Assembly: GCF_019219095.1 (NCBI RefSeq) | Contig: NZ_JAHUWH010000004.1 | Location: forward strand, 62,001-126,000 | From: Acidovorax sp. sic0104 | GTDB taxonomy: Bacteria; Pseudomonadota; Gammaproteobacteria; Burkholderiales; Burkholderiaceae_C | Direction: 5' to 3' | DNA: 64,000 bases | Shown here: one piece after another, positions 18,390 to 25,614 of the stretch | Layout: every line of letters starts with the position of its first letter | Numbering within the stretch: the stretch's first letter is position 1 | Program-made: the position numbers and the translations under genes | The notes under the pieces: generated by a model | What the model was told of the DNA's origin: nothing | The model's input: only the letters and a program-made list of their open reading frames with translations | Database searches by the model: none

Positions 18390-19673
18390 ATGCGCCGCGT
18401 CGTCATCACCGGCATGGGCCTGGTCTCGCCCCTGGGCAGCCACGTGGAGCTGGCCTGGCAGCGGCTGTTGGCCGGGCGCTCGGGCATCACGCGACTACCC
18501 GACGCGGTCTGCGACGGCGTGCCGGCCAAGGTGGCAGGGCAGGTTCTGCCGATCGCGCAAGACCCCGAGGGCGGCTGGGACGTCGACGCCGTGGTCTCGG
18601 CCAAGGACCAGCGCAAGATGGACCGCTTCATCCCCTTCGCGCTGGGCGCCGCGCAGCAGGCGCTCGCGCAGGCCGGCTGGCCGGTGGCCGGTGGTGACGA
18701 AGCCGCGCTGGCGCGCACGGCCACCGTCATCGCGTCGGGCATCGGTGGCTTCGGCGCCATCGCCGACGCGGTTCGCACCACGGAAACGCGCGGGCCGCAG
18801 CGCTTGTCGCCGTTCACCGTGCCGTCATTCCTGGTCAATCTGGCGGCAGGCCATGTGTCGATCCGCCATGGGCTCAAGGGCCCGCTGGGCGCACCCGTGA
18901 CGGCCTGCGCGGCCAGCGTGCAGGCGCTGGGCGATGCGGCCCGCATGATCCGTGCGGGTGAGGCCGACATCGCCGTGTGCGGCGGCAGCGAGGCGGCCAT
19001 CGACCGCGTGAGCTTGGGTGCATTCGCCGCAGCCAAGGCGTTGGCGAGCGGTTTCAACGATGCGCCGCACGAGGCCTCGCGTCCGTTCGATGCGCAGCGT
19101 GACGGCTTCGTCATGGGCGAGGGCGCCGGCATGCTGGTGGTCGAGGCGCTGGAGCACGCGTTGGCGCGTGGTGCGCAGCCGCTGGCCGAACTGGTGGGCT
19201 ACGGCACGTCGGCCGATGCGTACCACATCACTTCAGGCCCTGAGGACGGCGATGGTGCGGCCCGCAGCATGGCCATGGCGCTCGCGCAGGCCGGGCTGGC
19301 CGCGGGCGAGGTGCAGTACCTCAATGCCCATGCCACTTCCACGATGGTGGGAGACCGTGGCGAGCTGGCCGCCATCCGCCGTGTGTTCGGCAGTGGCGGC
19401 TCCGTGGCCATCAGCTCCACCAAGTCCGCCACCGGGCATCTGCTGGGGGCTGCCGGCGCGGTGGCCACGGTCTTCACCGTGCTGGCGCTGCGCGACCAGG
19501 TGGTGCCCGGCACGCTGAACCTGCACACGCCCGACGAGCAGGCCGCCGGGCTGGACCTGGTGGCGCTGTCGCCACGGGCCCAGGCGATCACGCACGCCAT
19601 GGTCAACGGGTTCGGGTTCGGCGGGGTGAACGCAACGCTGGTGCTGCGGCGCTGGCCGCACGGCGAAGGCTGA
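18390..19673 (+). CDS. fabF: Solitary beta-ketoacyl-ACP synthase II (KAS II)
   Basis: 427 aa thiolase-fold condensing enzyme extending acyl-ACP with malonyl-ACP. The catalytic triad is intact: Cys173 (TACAAS), His314 (NAHATST) and His350 (SATGHLLGAAG). RVVITGMGLVSPLG and the C-terminal NGFGFGGVNATLVL are typical. ATG 18390 is preceded by GGAGG. The gene stands outside a fab cluster and pairs with a TetR regulator, so it is probably an accessory, inducible KAS rather than the main one; the symbol therefore denotes the family only. Confidence 0.9.
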   Translation: MRRVVITGMGLVSPLGSHVELAWQRLLAGRSGITRLPDAVCDGVPAKVAGQVLPIAQDPEGGWDVDAVVSAKDQRKMDRFIPFALGAAQQALAQAGWPVAGGDEAALARTATVIASGIGGFGAIADAVRTTETRGPQRLSPFTVPSFLVNLAAGHVSIRHGLKGPLGAPVTACAASVQALGDAARMIRAGEADIAVCGGSEAAIDRVSLGAFAAAKALASGFNDAPHEASRPFDAQRDGFVMGEGAGMLVVEALEHALARGAQPLAELVGYGTSADAYHITSGPEDGDGAARSMAMALAQAGLAAGEVQYLNAHATSTMVGDRGELAAIRRVFGSGGSVAISSTKSATGHLLGAAGAVATVFTVLALRDQVVPGTLNLHTPDEQAAGLDLVALSPRAQAITHAMVNGFGFGGVNATLVLRRWPHGEG

Positions 19674-19709
19674 GCAGGGCGTTGCGAAGGGCCTGGCGCT
19701 GCAGAGCGC

Positions 19710-20108
19710 TCAGTACTCGAGCTCGCCGCAGACAGCCCTGAACGCCGCGATCGCGGCATCGCCGTCGAGCTGCTCCATGCGCGCCAGGGCCTCTACGTCT
19801 TCCACGGTGCTGAAGGCCAGGTCGAAGTTCTGAAACCTGCGGCCCGCCAGCGGACCATGGTGCAGCACCTCGATGTTCACATGGCGGGGGTCGTTGCGGA
19901 TGCGCTCGATGAGCTTGAGCACGGCCTTCCTGGGCCCTTCGAACTGCTGGCAAAAGCGCTGGCCATCAAAGATCAGCAGGCCGGTGATGTCCATCCGCGC
20001 GTTGGCCACGCGTGCCGCTGCAGCGATCTCGGCGACGATGCCGAGCGGCTGCTCGGGCGCGATCATGCTGACGTACAGCACCTCGTACAGGGCGGGGGAA
20101 AGGTTCAT
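19710..20108 (-). CDS. BLUF-domain blue-light photoreceptor (stand-alone)
   Basis: 132 aa, almost only a BLUF domain. The flavin-contacting residues are present with the spacing of AppA: Tyr12 (LYVS), Asn36 (ANARMDITG) and Gln54 (FCQQFEG), i.e. gaps of 24 and 18. ITGLLIFDGQRF and the later RIRNDPRHVNIEVLHHG are typical. No output domain is fused, so it should act through a partner protein. The ATG at 20106-20108 gives the conserved N-terminus; 18 further codons upstream have no homology. It is divergent from a Crp/Fnr regulator. Confidence 0.93.
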   Translation of the reverse strand: MNLSPALYEVLYVSMIAPEQPLGIVAEIAAAARVANARMDITGLLIFDGQRFCQQFEGPRKAVLKLIERIRNDPRHVNIEVLHHGPLAGRRFQNFDLAFSTVEDVEALARMEQLDGDAAIAAFRAVCGELEY

Positions 20109-20148
20109 ATCAGCACCCCAATGTAGGCGGCGCCCTGTCCGCCGCGCA

Positions 20149-20162
20149 ATGTCAAAAGACAT
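20149..20162. promoter_or_regulatory. Perfect dyad ATGTC-AAAA-GACAT
   Basis: A 5-4-5 palindrome in the gap between the divergent BLUF and Crp/Fnr genes. The geometry equals that of FNR/FixK sites (5-N4-5) although the half-site differs from TTGAT. It is a candidate autoregulatory site of the adjacent regulator. Confidence 0.45.
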
Positions 20163-20268
20163 ACGCCGCCGCGAATGCGCCGCTCGTGCGGCATCTGCGC
20201 ATCACCGCTGTGAAAACCCGTTGCATGCGGCTGTGTGCCGGGGGTGTGGCTTCTAAAATCGCGCCACC

Positions 20269-21027
20269 ATGAGCGCCGTTCCCCCTGTCATTCCTGCGTG
20301 CCCTCCCGCCTGCCGAGATTGCGGATTGCGAAGAAGCGGAGCCTTCACTGCGGTGACGCCGCAGGCGCTGGACTTCATCGAGGACTTTCGCAGTACCACG
20401 GTCGCGGCGCAGCCCGGCGAGACGCTGGTGCACGAAGGCCAGGCCAACGTGCGGCTTTTCACGCTCTATGGGGGCTGGGCTTTTCGCTACAAGACCTTGA
20501 GCGACGGGCGCCGACAAATCCTGAACTTCCTGCTGCCCGGCGACCTCATCGGGCTGCAGCAGGAGTTCGGCGACTCCTCGGCGCACGGTGTCGAGGCCCT
20601 GACGGCCTGCTCTCTGTGCGTGTTCCAGAGCGACAGCCTGTGGGCACTGTTCCGCGAACACCCGCGCCTGGGCTACGACATGACCTGGCTGGCCGCGCAC
20701 GAAGAGGGCCATGTGGACGACAGCCTGCTCACCGCCGGCCGGCGCAACGCCACCGAGCGCGTGGCCATGCTGCTGATGCACCTGTACCGGCGGCTCGACC
20801 GTATCGGCCTGGCCGAGGGTGGCAGTGTGGCCTTCCCGCTCACGCAGCAGCACATCGCCGACGCGCTGGGGCTGTCGCTGGTGCACACCAACAAGACGCT
20901 CAGGCGCCTGTCGATGCTGGGCCTGCACGAGCTCAAGGACGGGCGGCTGCGCCTGCTCAACACCCGCGCGCTGGCGCGCATCGCCGAGTACTACGACACC
21001 CCGCCGCGCCTGCTGCCGCTGCTGTAG
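20269..21027 (+). CDS. Crp/Fnr-family transcriptional regulator
   Basis: 252 aa. Cyclic-nucleotide-binding-like beta-roll (about residues 40-140: LVHEGQANVRLFTLYGGWAFRYK, LPGDLIGLQ) and a C-terminal winged HTH (FPLTQQHIADALGLSLVHTNKTLRRL). The N-terminus has three cysteines (PACPPACRDCGLRR). Only further work would tell whether they bind a cluster; a full FNR set of four ligands in the usual arrangement is not evident. Divergent from the BLUF gene; a joint light/redox role is speculation. Confidence 0.9.
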   Translation: MSAVPPVIPACPPACRDCGLRRSGAFTAVTPQALDFIEDFRSTTVAAQPGETLVHEGQANVRLFTLYGGWAFRYKTLSDGRRQILNFLLPGDLIGLQQEFGDSSAHGVEALTACSLCVFQSDSLWALFREHPRLGYDMTWLAAHEEGHVDDSLLTAGRRNATERVAMLLMHLYRRLDRIGLAEGGSVAFPLTQQHIADALGLSLVHTNKTLRRLSMLGLHELKDGRLRLLNTRALARIAEYYDTPPRLLPLL

Positions 21028-21080
21028 CCTGTCGGTGGGCGCAAAAAATCGCTTCGGACACCAGCTGATGGGCGCTGATT

Positions 21081-21097
21081 GCTATGTTTTGCATAGC
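21081..21097 (-). repeat. Comamonad palindromic repeat, copy 5
   Basis: GCTATGTTTTGCATAGC fits GCTAY-N7-RTAGC. The tail is on the minus strand (AATCAGCGCCCATCAGCTGG, toward 21049). Lies between the crp-type gene and glmU. Confidence 0.75.
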
Positions 21098-21182
21098 GTT
21101 CGGCGCGGAGCGCGCTGCAGCCGATAATCCCGTACCGGCTTGCGCACGCACCGTGGCGCTGCCCGCTTTCTCCCCATTGTTC

Positions 21183-22622
21183 ATGACGCAACTCGACATT
21201 CTCATCATGGCGGCCGGCAAGGGCACGCGCATGAAAAGCCGCATTCCCAAAGTGCTACAGCGCCTGGCCGGGCGCCCGCTGCTGCACCACGTGCTGGACC
21301 AGGCCGCGCACCTGCAGGCCCGCAGCGCGGTGGTCATCACCGGCCACGGTGCTACAGATGTAGAAGCAGCCTGCGCAGGTGCAGCGAGCGGCAGCGGCAG
21401 TTTTGATCTGAAGTTTGCCCGCCAGGAGCCGCAACTGGGCACGGGCCATGCGGTGCTGCAGGCCGTGCCGCTGCTGGCCGACGACGGCGTTGCCGTGGTG
21501 CTGTCGGGCGATGTGCCGCTTACCCAGGCCGACACGCTGCGCGCGCTGGTGCAGGCCTGCACCGAAGGCGGCAATGGCCGCCTGGCACTGCTCACCGTCA
21601 CGCTGCCCGACCCCACGGGCTATGGCCGCATCGTGCGCAATGCAGCGGGCGACGTGCAGGGCATCGTCGAGCACAAGGATGCCAGCGACGAGGAGCGCGC
21701 CATCACCGAGATCTACAGCGGCATCATGGCCGTGCCGACGCAGCGGCTCAAGGGCTGGCTGGCGCGGCTGACCAACGACAACGCGCAGGGCGAGTACTAC
21801 CTGACCGACATCGTCGCCATGGCCGTGGCCGATGGCGTGCCCGTGGTGGCGCACCGCATAGCAGATGCGCTGCAGGTGGCTGGCGTGAACAGTCCGCTGC
21901 AACTGGCCGAGCTGGAGCGCGCGCACCAGTTGCGCGTGGCGCGCGGCCTGATGGAGCAGGGTGTGCGCCTGGCCGACCCTTCGCGCCTGGACGTGCGCGA
22001 CGACGCCCGCACCGGCGTGCGCGGCGAACTGGTGTGCGGCCAGGATGTCGAGATCGACGTGAACTGCGTATTCACAGGTCGCGTGGAATTGGGCGAGGGC
22101 GTGGCCATCGGCGCGCACTGCTGCATCGCCAACGCGACCATCGCCGCAGGCGCGGTGATCCATCCCTACACCCACATCGACGGCGAGAAGGCCGGCGCCA
22201 GCGTGGGCGCGGGCGCGCTCATCGGGCCGTTTGCCCGCCTGCGTCCCGGCGCTCAGCTGGGCCGCGAAGTGCACATCGGCAACTTCGTGGAGGTGAAGAA
22301 CAGTACTCTCGCCGACGGCGCCAAGGCCAACCACCTGGCGTATCTGGGCGATGCCACCGTGGGCGAGCGCGTGAACTACGGCGCCGGCAGCATCACCGCC
22401 AACTACGACGGCGCGAACAAGCACCGCACCGTGATCGAGGCCGACGTGCACGTGGGCAGCAACTGCGTGCTGGTGGCGCCCGTGACCATCGGCGCGGGCG
22501 GCACGGTGGGCGGGGGCAGCACCATCACCAAGAGCACGGCGCCCGGCGCCTTGAGCGTGGCGCGGGGCAAGCAGGTCAGCATCGCCAACTGGCAGCGGCC
22601 CAGGAAGGGAGGCACCCCCTGA
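21183..22622 (+). CDS. glmU: Bifunctional GlcNAc-1-P uridyltransferase / GlcN-1-P acetyltransferase
   Basis: GlmU (479 aa) makes UDP-GlcNAc, acting after GlmS and GlmM. N-terminal pyrophosphorylase: ILIMAAGKGTRMKSRIPKVL and QLGTGHAV. C-terminal left-handed beta-helix acetyltransferase: GRVELGEGVAIGAHCCIANA, FVEVKNSTLADGAKANHLAYLGD, NYGAGSITANYDG. The start at 21183 begins the nucleotide-binding motif; an open extension upstream is not homologous. The glmS gene lies 3 kb downstream, so two steps of amino-sugar synthesis are neighbours here. Confidence 0.97.
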   Translation: MTQLDILIMAAGKGTRMKSRIPKVLQRLAGRPLLHHVLDQAAHLQARSAVVITGHGATDVEAACAGAASGSGSFDLKFARQEPQLGTGHAVLQAVPLLADDGVAVVLSGDVPLTQADTLRALVQACTEGGNGRLALLTVTLPDPTGYGRIVRNAAGDVQGIVEHKDASDEERAITEIYSGIMAVPTQRLKGWLARLTNDNAQGEYYLTDIVAMAVADGVPVVAHRIADALQVAGVNSPLQLAELERAHQLRVARGLMEQGVRLADPSRLDVRDDARTGVRGELVCGQDVEIDVNCVFTGRVELGEGVAIGAHCCIANATIAAGAVIHPYTHIDGEKAGASVGAGALIGPFARLRPGAQLGREVHIGNFVEVKNSTLADGAKANHLAYLGDATVGERVNYGAGSITANYDGANKHRTVIEADVHVGSNCVLVAPVTIGAGGTVGGGSTITKSTAPGALSVARGKQVSIANWQRPRKGGTP

Positions 22623-22692
22623 GTCGCTTCGCGCCTTCCCCCTCTCCTTCGGGAGGGGGACGCACCCGGTGGCCTGGCGGAGCCAGTTCCAC
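22620..22692. repeat. GC-rich palindromic intergenic element, copy C
   Basis: Begins at the glmU TGA stop: TGAGTCGCTTCGCGCC, CCCCCTCTCCTTCGGGAGGG (strong hairpin), GGACGC, GGCGGAGCCAGTTCC. Same block order as the element at 12243-12310. Its position and hairpin suggest a transcript-end function. Confidence 0.65.
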
Positions 22693-22783
22693 GGGTGCAC
22701 TGGCGATGAGCGCGCCAGTGTCGACAGACGTGAGCAGGCGGGGCGCAGCTGAATGCTCTGCCGGGTTGAGTGGGGTGTGAGCC

Positions 22784-23596
22784 ATGAGCGACGAAGAAAC
22801 TCAAAAGACCGTTCAGCAATTGCGTGCCGAGCTGGCCCGCAGCCAGCAGCAAGTGGCCGACATGGCTGCCGCGCAGGAAGATTTCTTGCGCGCGGTGTCG
22901 CACGACCTGCGGGCGCCGCTGCGCCACTTCACGTCGTACGGCAAGCTGGTGCGCGAGACGCTGGGCGACCTGCCGCCCCCTGTTGCGCAGGGGGGCGAGG
23001 TGCAGGAGGTGCTGGGCTTTCTGGCCACCATGGACCAGTCGGCCCGCCGCATGGGCCTGATGATCGACGGCCTGCAGGCATTGGCGCGTGCGGGGCGTGC
23101 GCCGCTGCGGCTGCAGGCGGTGCCGCTGGCGGATGCGGTGGCCCGTGCGCGCGCCGCGCTGGCGGATGGCGAGGCGGCCAGGGCCGTGCAGTGGCACATC
23201 GCACCCGCCCTGCCCACGCTGCAGGCCGATGCCGACCTGCTGCACGAGCTGCTGGTGCAACTGCTGGGCAATGCGGTCAAGTTCACCCGCAAAGGGCCGC
23301 AGCCGCCGCACATCAGCGTGCAGGCGGCAGCAGCGGATGCGCCGGGGCAGGTGGCCTGCACCATCACCGACAACGGCGCGGGTTTCGACAGCGCGCGCGC
23401 GGGCCAGCTGTTCGGCGTGTTCCAGCGGCTGCACCGTGAAGCCGAGTTCGACGGCGTCGGCGCTGGCCTGGCGGTATGCCGAGCCATCGCGCAACGCCAC
23501 GGCGGCAGCGTCAGTGCGGTGGGGGAGGTGGGCGCTGGCTGCACGGTGCGGGTGCAGTGGCCGGCAGCACCGTCCGCTGCAGTGGGTGTTGAGTGA
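22784..23596 (+). CDS. Soluble sensor histidine kinase without input domain
   Basis: 270 aa. A short coiled coil (VQQLRAELARSQQQVADM) leads directly into the HisKA domain (FLRAVSHDLRAPLRHF, phospho-acceptor His around residue 39) and the HATPase domain: N-box LLGNAVKFTRK, G1 TDNGAGFD, G2-like GAGLAVCRAI. No membrane segment and no PAS/GAF domain are present, and no response regulator is adjacent. The kinase core resembles those of phytochrome-type kinases. It probably works in a multi-protein relay. Confidence 0.9.
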   Translation: MSDEETQKTVQQLRAELARSQQQVADMAAAQEDFLRAVSHDLRAPLRHFTSYGKLVRETLGDLPPPVAQGGEVQEVLGFLATMDQSARRMGLMIDGLQALARAGRAPLRLQAVPLADAVARARAALADGEAARAVQWHIAPALPTLQADADLLHELLVQLLGNAVKFTRKGPQPPHISVQAAAADAPGQVACTITDNGAGFDSARAGQLFGVFQRLHREAEFDGVGAGLAVCRAIAQRHGGSVSAVGEVGAGCTVRVQWPAAPSAAVGVE

Positions 23597-23710
23597 GGTG
23601 GGCACGCTGCTGACCGCTCCAAGCCGTTCGCGTTGAGGCTGTCGAAACCTCACGCGGCGCTTTCGCGGATCAGCGGGATCGGCCGGCGTGATTTCCCATG
23701 CAGGCCCGTA

Positions 23711-24763
23711 TCACACGGCGGGCACCAGTGCCGGCTCGGAGCAACCCGCGACGCGGTTGCGGCCCGCCTTCTTGGCGGCGTAGAGCGCGGCGTCGGCTGA
23801 CTCGATCCAGGCGCGCAGGTTGCTGTGTCGGTGGTCGGCAGGGGCCACGCCGATGCTGATGGTCAGGCGCAGATGGGGCAGCTCCCGCAGCCGAACGCCT
23901 TCAGCCTGTGCGCGGATCCGCTGCGCGATCGCCAGGGCATCCTGCGCCCGCATGCCGGGCAGGATGATGGCGAACTCATCGCCTCCGTAGCGCCCCGCGC
24001 AGTCGCCCGCGCGCACGTGGCCCCGCACCACGTGGGCCAGCGCACGGATCACCTCGTCGCCCACGGCATGGCCGTGTTCGTCGTTCACTTCCTTGAAATG
24101 GTCGATGTCCATCATCAGCATGCAGGCAGGCTCGTCGGTCGTGTGGTGGCGCCGCAGCGCGGCCTCTGCCTGCTGCTGCCAGTGGCCGCGCCCGAACAGG
24201 CCGGTGAGCGCGTCGATCCGCCGCAGCTCATCCAGCATCTGGTTCTGGCGCGACACCTGGCGGATGAGCTGGTAGCTCACCACGCTGACCGACAGCGTGT
24301 GCAGGCTGATCAGCGGCAGGCAGGCGAGCATCACGGTCGTGGATGTCACGGGCGACCAGTGCCAGCCCGTCAGCGCGGCACTGATGGCCCCGGCGACCAG
24401 CATCACGGGGATGGACCGCGCCCAGAGGCCGCGGATGCCGGTGGTGATCTTGTCCACCATGGTCAGCGTGATCAGCATCACGCTGGGCAGCAGGCTGAAG
24501 TGCATCAGCGGCACAAAGGCCGCTGCTGCTGCCGAATCCACGAGCAGGTTGCGAATCTCGGTGCGGTAGGGGTCCGTGCTGCGCCGGGTCAGCAGGAAGG
24601 CCACATGGGGCCATACAAATGCAGGCAGCACCATGCCCAGCCAGGCGTAGACCGAGGCCTGGCGCTCCCACAGCACCACGCCCACCACGGCCCCACCCAA
24701 ACCCATGCCCAGCAAGCGCAGCGGATAGATACGGCGGGGCATCTGGCGTTCGGGCGTCGGCAT
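23711..24763 (-). CDS. MASE2-GGDEF diguanylate cyclase (DgcC/AdrA-like)
   Basis: About 350 aa. The N-terminal half carries several membrane helices in the MASE2 arrangement (LRLLGMGLGGAVVGVVLW through MLACLPLISLHTLSVSVVSYQL). The C-terminal GGDEF domain has DALTGLFGRGHW, DIDHFKEVNDEHGHAVGD and an intact YGGDEFAIIL. RAGD stands five residues before GGDEF, a proper RxxD inhibitory site. It should make c-di-GMP under product control. The ATG at 24763 gives a short basic N-terminus before the first helix. Convergent with the histidine kinase gene. Confidence 0.93.
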   Translation of the reverse strand: MPTPERQMPRRIYPLRLLGMGLGGAVVGVVLWERQASVYAWLGMVLPAFVWPHVAFLLTRRSTDPYRTEIRNLLVDSAAAAAFVPLMHFSLLPSVMLITLTMVDKITTGIRGLWARSIPVMLVAGAISAALTGWHWSPVTSTTVMLACLPLISLHTLSVSVVSYQLIRQVSRQNQMLDELRRIDALTGLFGRGHWQQQAEAALRRHHTTDEPACMLMMDIDHFKEVNDEHGHAVGDEVIRALAHVVRGHVRAGDCAGRYGGDEFAIILPGMRAQDALAIAQRIRAQAEGVRLRELPHLRLTISIGVAPADHRHSNLRAWIESADAALYAAKKAGRNRVAGCSEPALVPAV

Positions 24764-24960
24764 CGGTGGCGGGTGGTGCTGGCCGTCCGCACCAGGGACG
24801 GATGTGCGGGCAAGGCCGGAAGGCTGAAAGGAAAAAGGAGGGCTTCGGGACAGCTTACCGTGGGCTGGCGGGTGAGGCCAGCAGGAAATGGCAGACAGCA
24901 AGGGCGCCCGCCAGCGCCTCTGCGGCGCACAGTGCCAGGCGGTAGGGTCTTTTGCGATTT

Positions 24961-25010
24961 GCTATCTATTCGATAGCTTAGTGTGCTTGCTGGTCAATCG
25001 CGAGAGGCAC
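24961..25010 (+). repeat. Comamonad palindromic repeat, copy 6 (tail codes the AsnC C-terminus)
   Basis: GCTATCTATTCGATAGC (24961-24977) ends one base before the TAA stop of the AsnC-type gene. The family tail (GTGTGCTTGCTGGTCAATCG, then CGAGAGGCA) overlaps its last codons. Confidence 0.75.
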
Positions 25011-25478
25011 TTTGGTGTCGAATTTTGCCCGCCTTGTGGCAAAGAATGCCTTCACATTGCGCACATTCGCATCCCCCGTGAAAAGCCTCTTCGACAGCGC
25101 GAGATACCCCGGCATGTCGCGTGTGTGCGCCACCAGCACGAAGTCCGGCCCGGGAGAGACGCGCCAGCACTGCTGCACCGCGCCGTCCGCCACGGCGCGC
25201 GCTTCGAATGCATCGAGGTGCTCGGCACCCTGGTGGTCCAGCGATACCTCCACGATGCACGAGAGGCCGTGGCCTTGGATCGCGGCCAGCCGGTCAGGCT
25301 GCAGGAGCGCCACCTGCCGCTCGATCAGCCCCGCGTCCTGCAGCCGCTTGACGCGCCGCAGGCAGGTCGGCGGCGACACATGCACCTGTTCGGCCAGCGA
25401 CTGGTTGCTCTGGGCGGAGTCGGTTTGCAACAGGTTCAGCAGTTGCAAGTCCGTGAAGTCGAGGGCTAAGGATTCCAT
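24978..25478 (-). CDS. Lrp/AsnC-family regulator divergent from glmS
   Basis: 166 aa. AsnC HTH at about residues 8-60 (DLQLLNLLQTDSAQSNQSLAEQVHVSPPTCLRRVKRLQDAGLI) and an RAM ligand-binding domain (CIVEVSLDHQG, CWRVSPGPDFVLVAHTRDMPGYLAL). Its last residues (VPLAIDQQAH) are encoded within a dispersed repeat, so the natural C-terminus may have been altered. Two strong palindromes lie just upstream in the gap to glmS. Autoregulation is likely; control of glmS is possible. Confidence 0.93.
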   Translation of the reverse strand: MESLALDFTDLQLLNLLQTDSAQSNQSLAEQVHVSPPTCLRRVKRLQDAGLIERQVALLQPDRLAAIQGHGLSCIVEVSLDHQGAEHLDAFEARAVADGAVQQCWRVSPGPDFVLVAHTRDMPGYLALSKRLFTGDANVRNVKAFFATRRAKFDTKVPLAIDQQAH

Positions 25479-25490
25479 AATGATGTATTC

Positions 25491-25509
25491 GTTGAAATAT
25501 TATTTCAAC
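25491..25509. promoter_or_regulatory. Putative AsnC/Lrp operator 1
   Basis: GTTGAAATATTATTTCAAC: perfect 8-bp arms around a 3-bp centre, 12 bp before the AsnC-type gene. AT-rich compared with its surroundings, typical of Lrp-family sites. Confidence 0.7.
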
Positions 25510-25520
25510 AAACTGGTTTC

Positions 25521-25537
25521 GTGAAATTAAAGTTCAC
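25521..25537. promoter_or_regulatory. Putative AsnC/Lrp operator 2
   Basis: GTGAAATTAAAGTTCAC: perfect 5-bp arms, N7 centre. Its centre is 29 bp from that of operator 1, close to three helical turns, as expected for a multimeric Lrp-type protein. Lies on the glmS side. Confidence 0.6.
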
Positions 25538-25614
25538 AAACTATTAAAAATCAATCTGAAATTTCCTTTTCGGGTGCCTACCATCCGTTATCCGTTTCAC
25601 ACAAAGGCATCTCC

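Noticed and set aside
21183..22622. Plus-strand alternative frames inside glmU with His/Arg-rich products
   Set aside because: Shadow frames of a well-supported essential gene.
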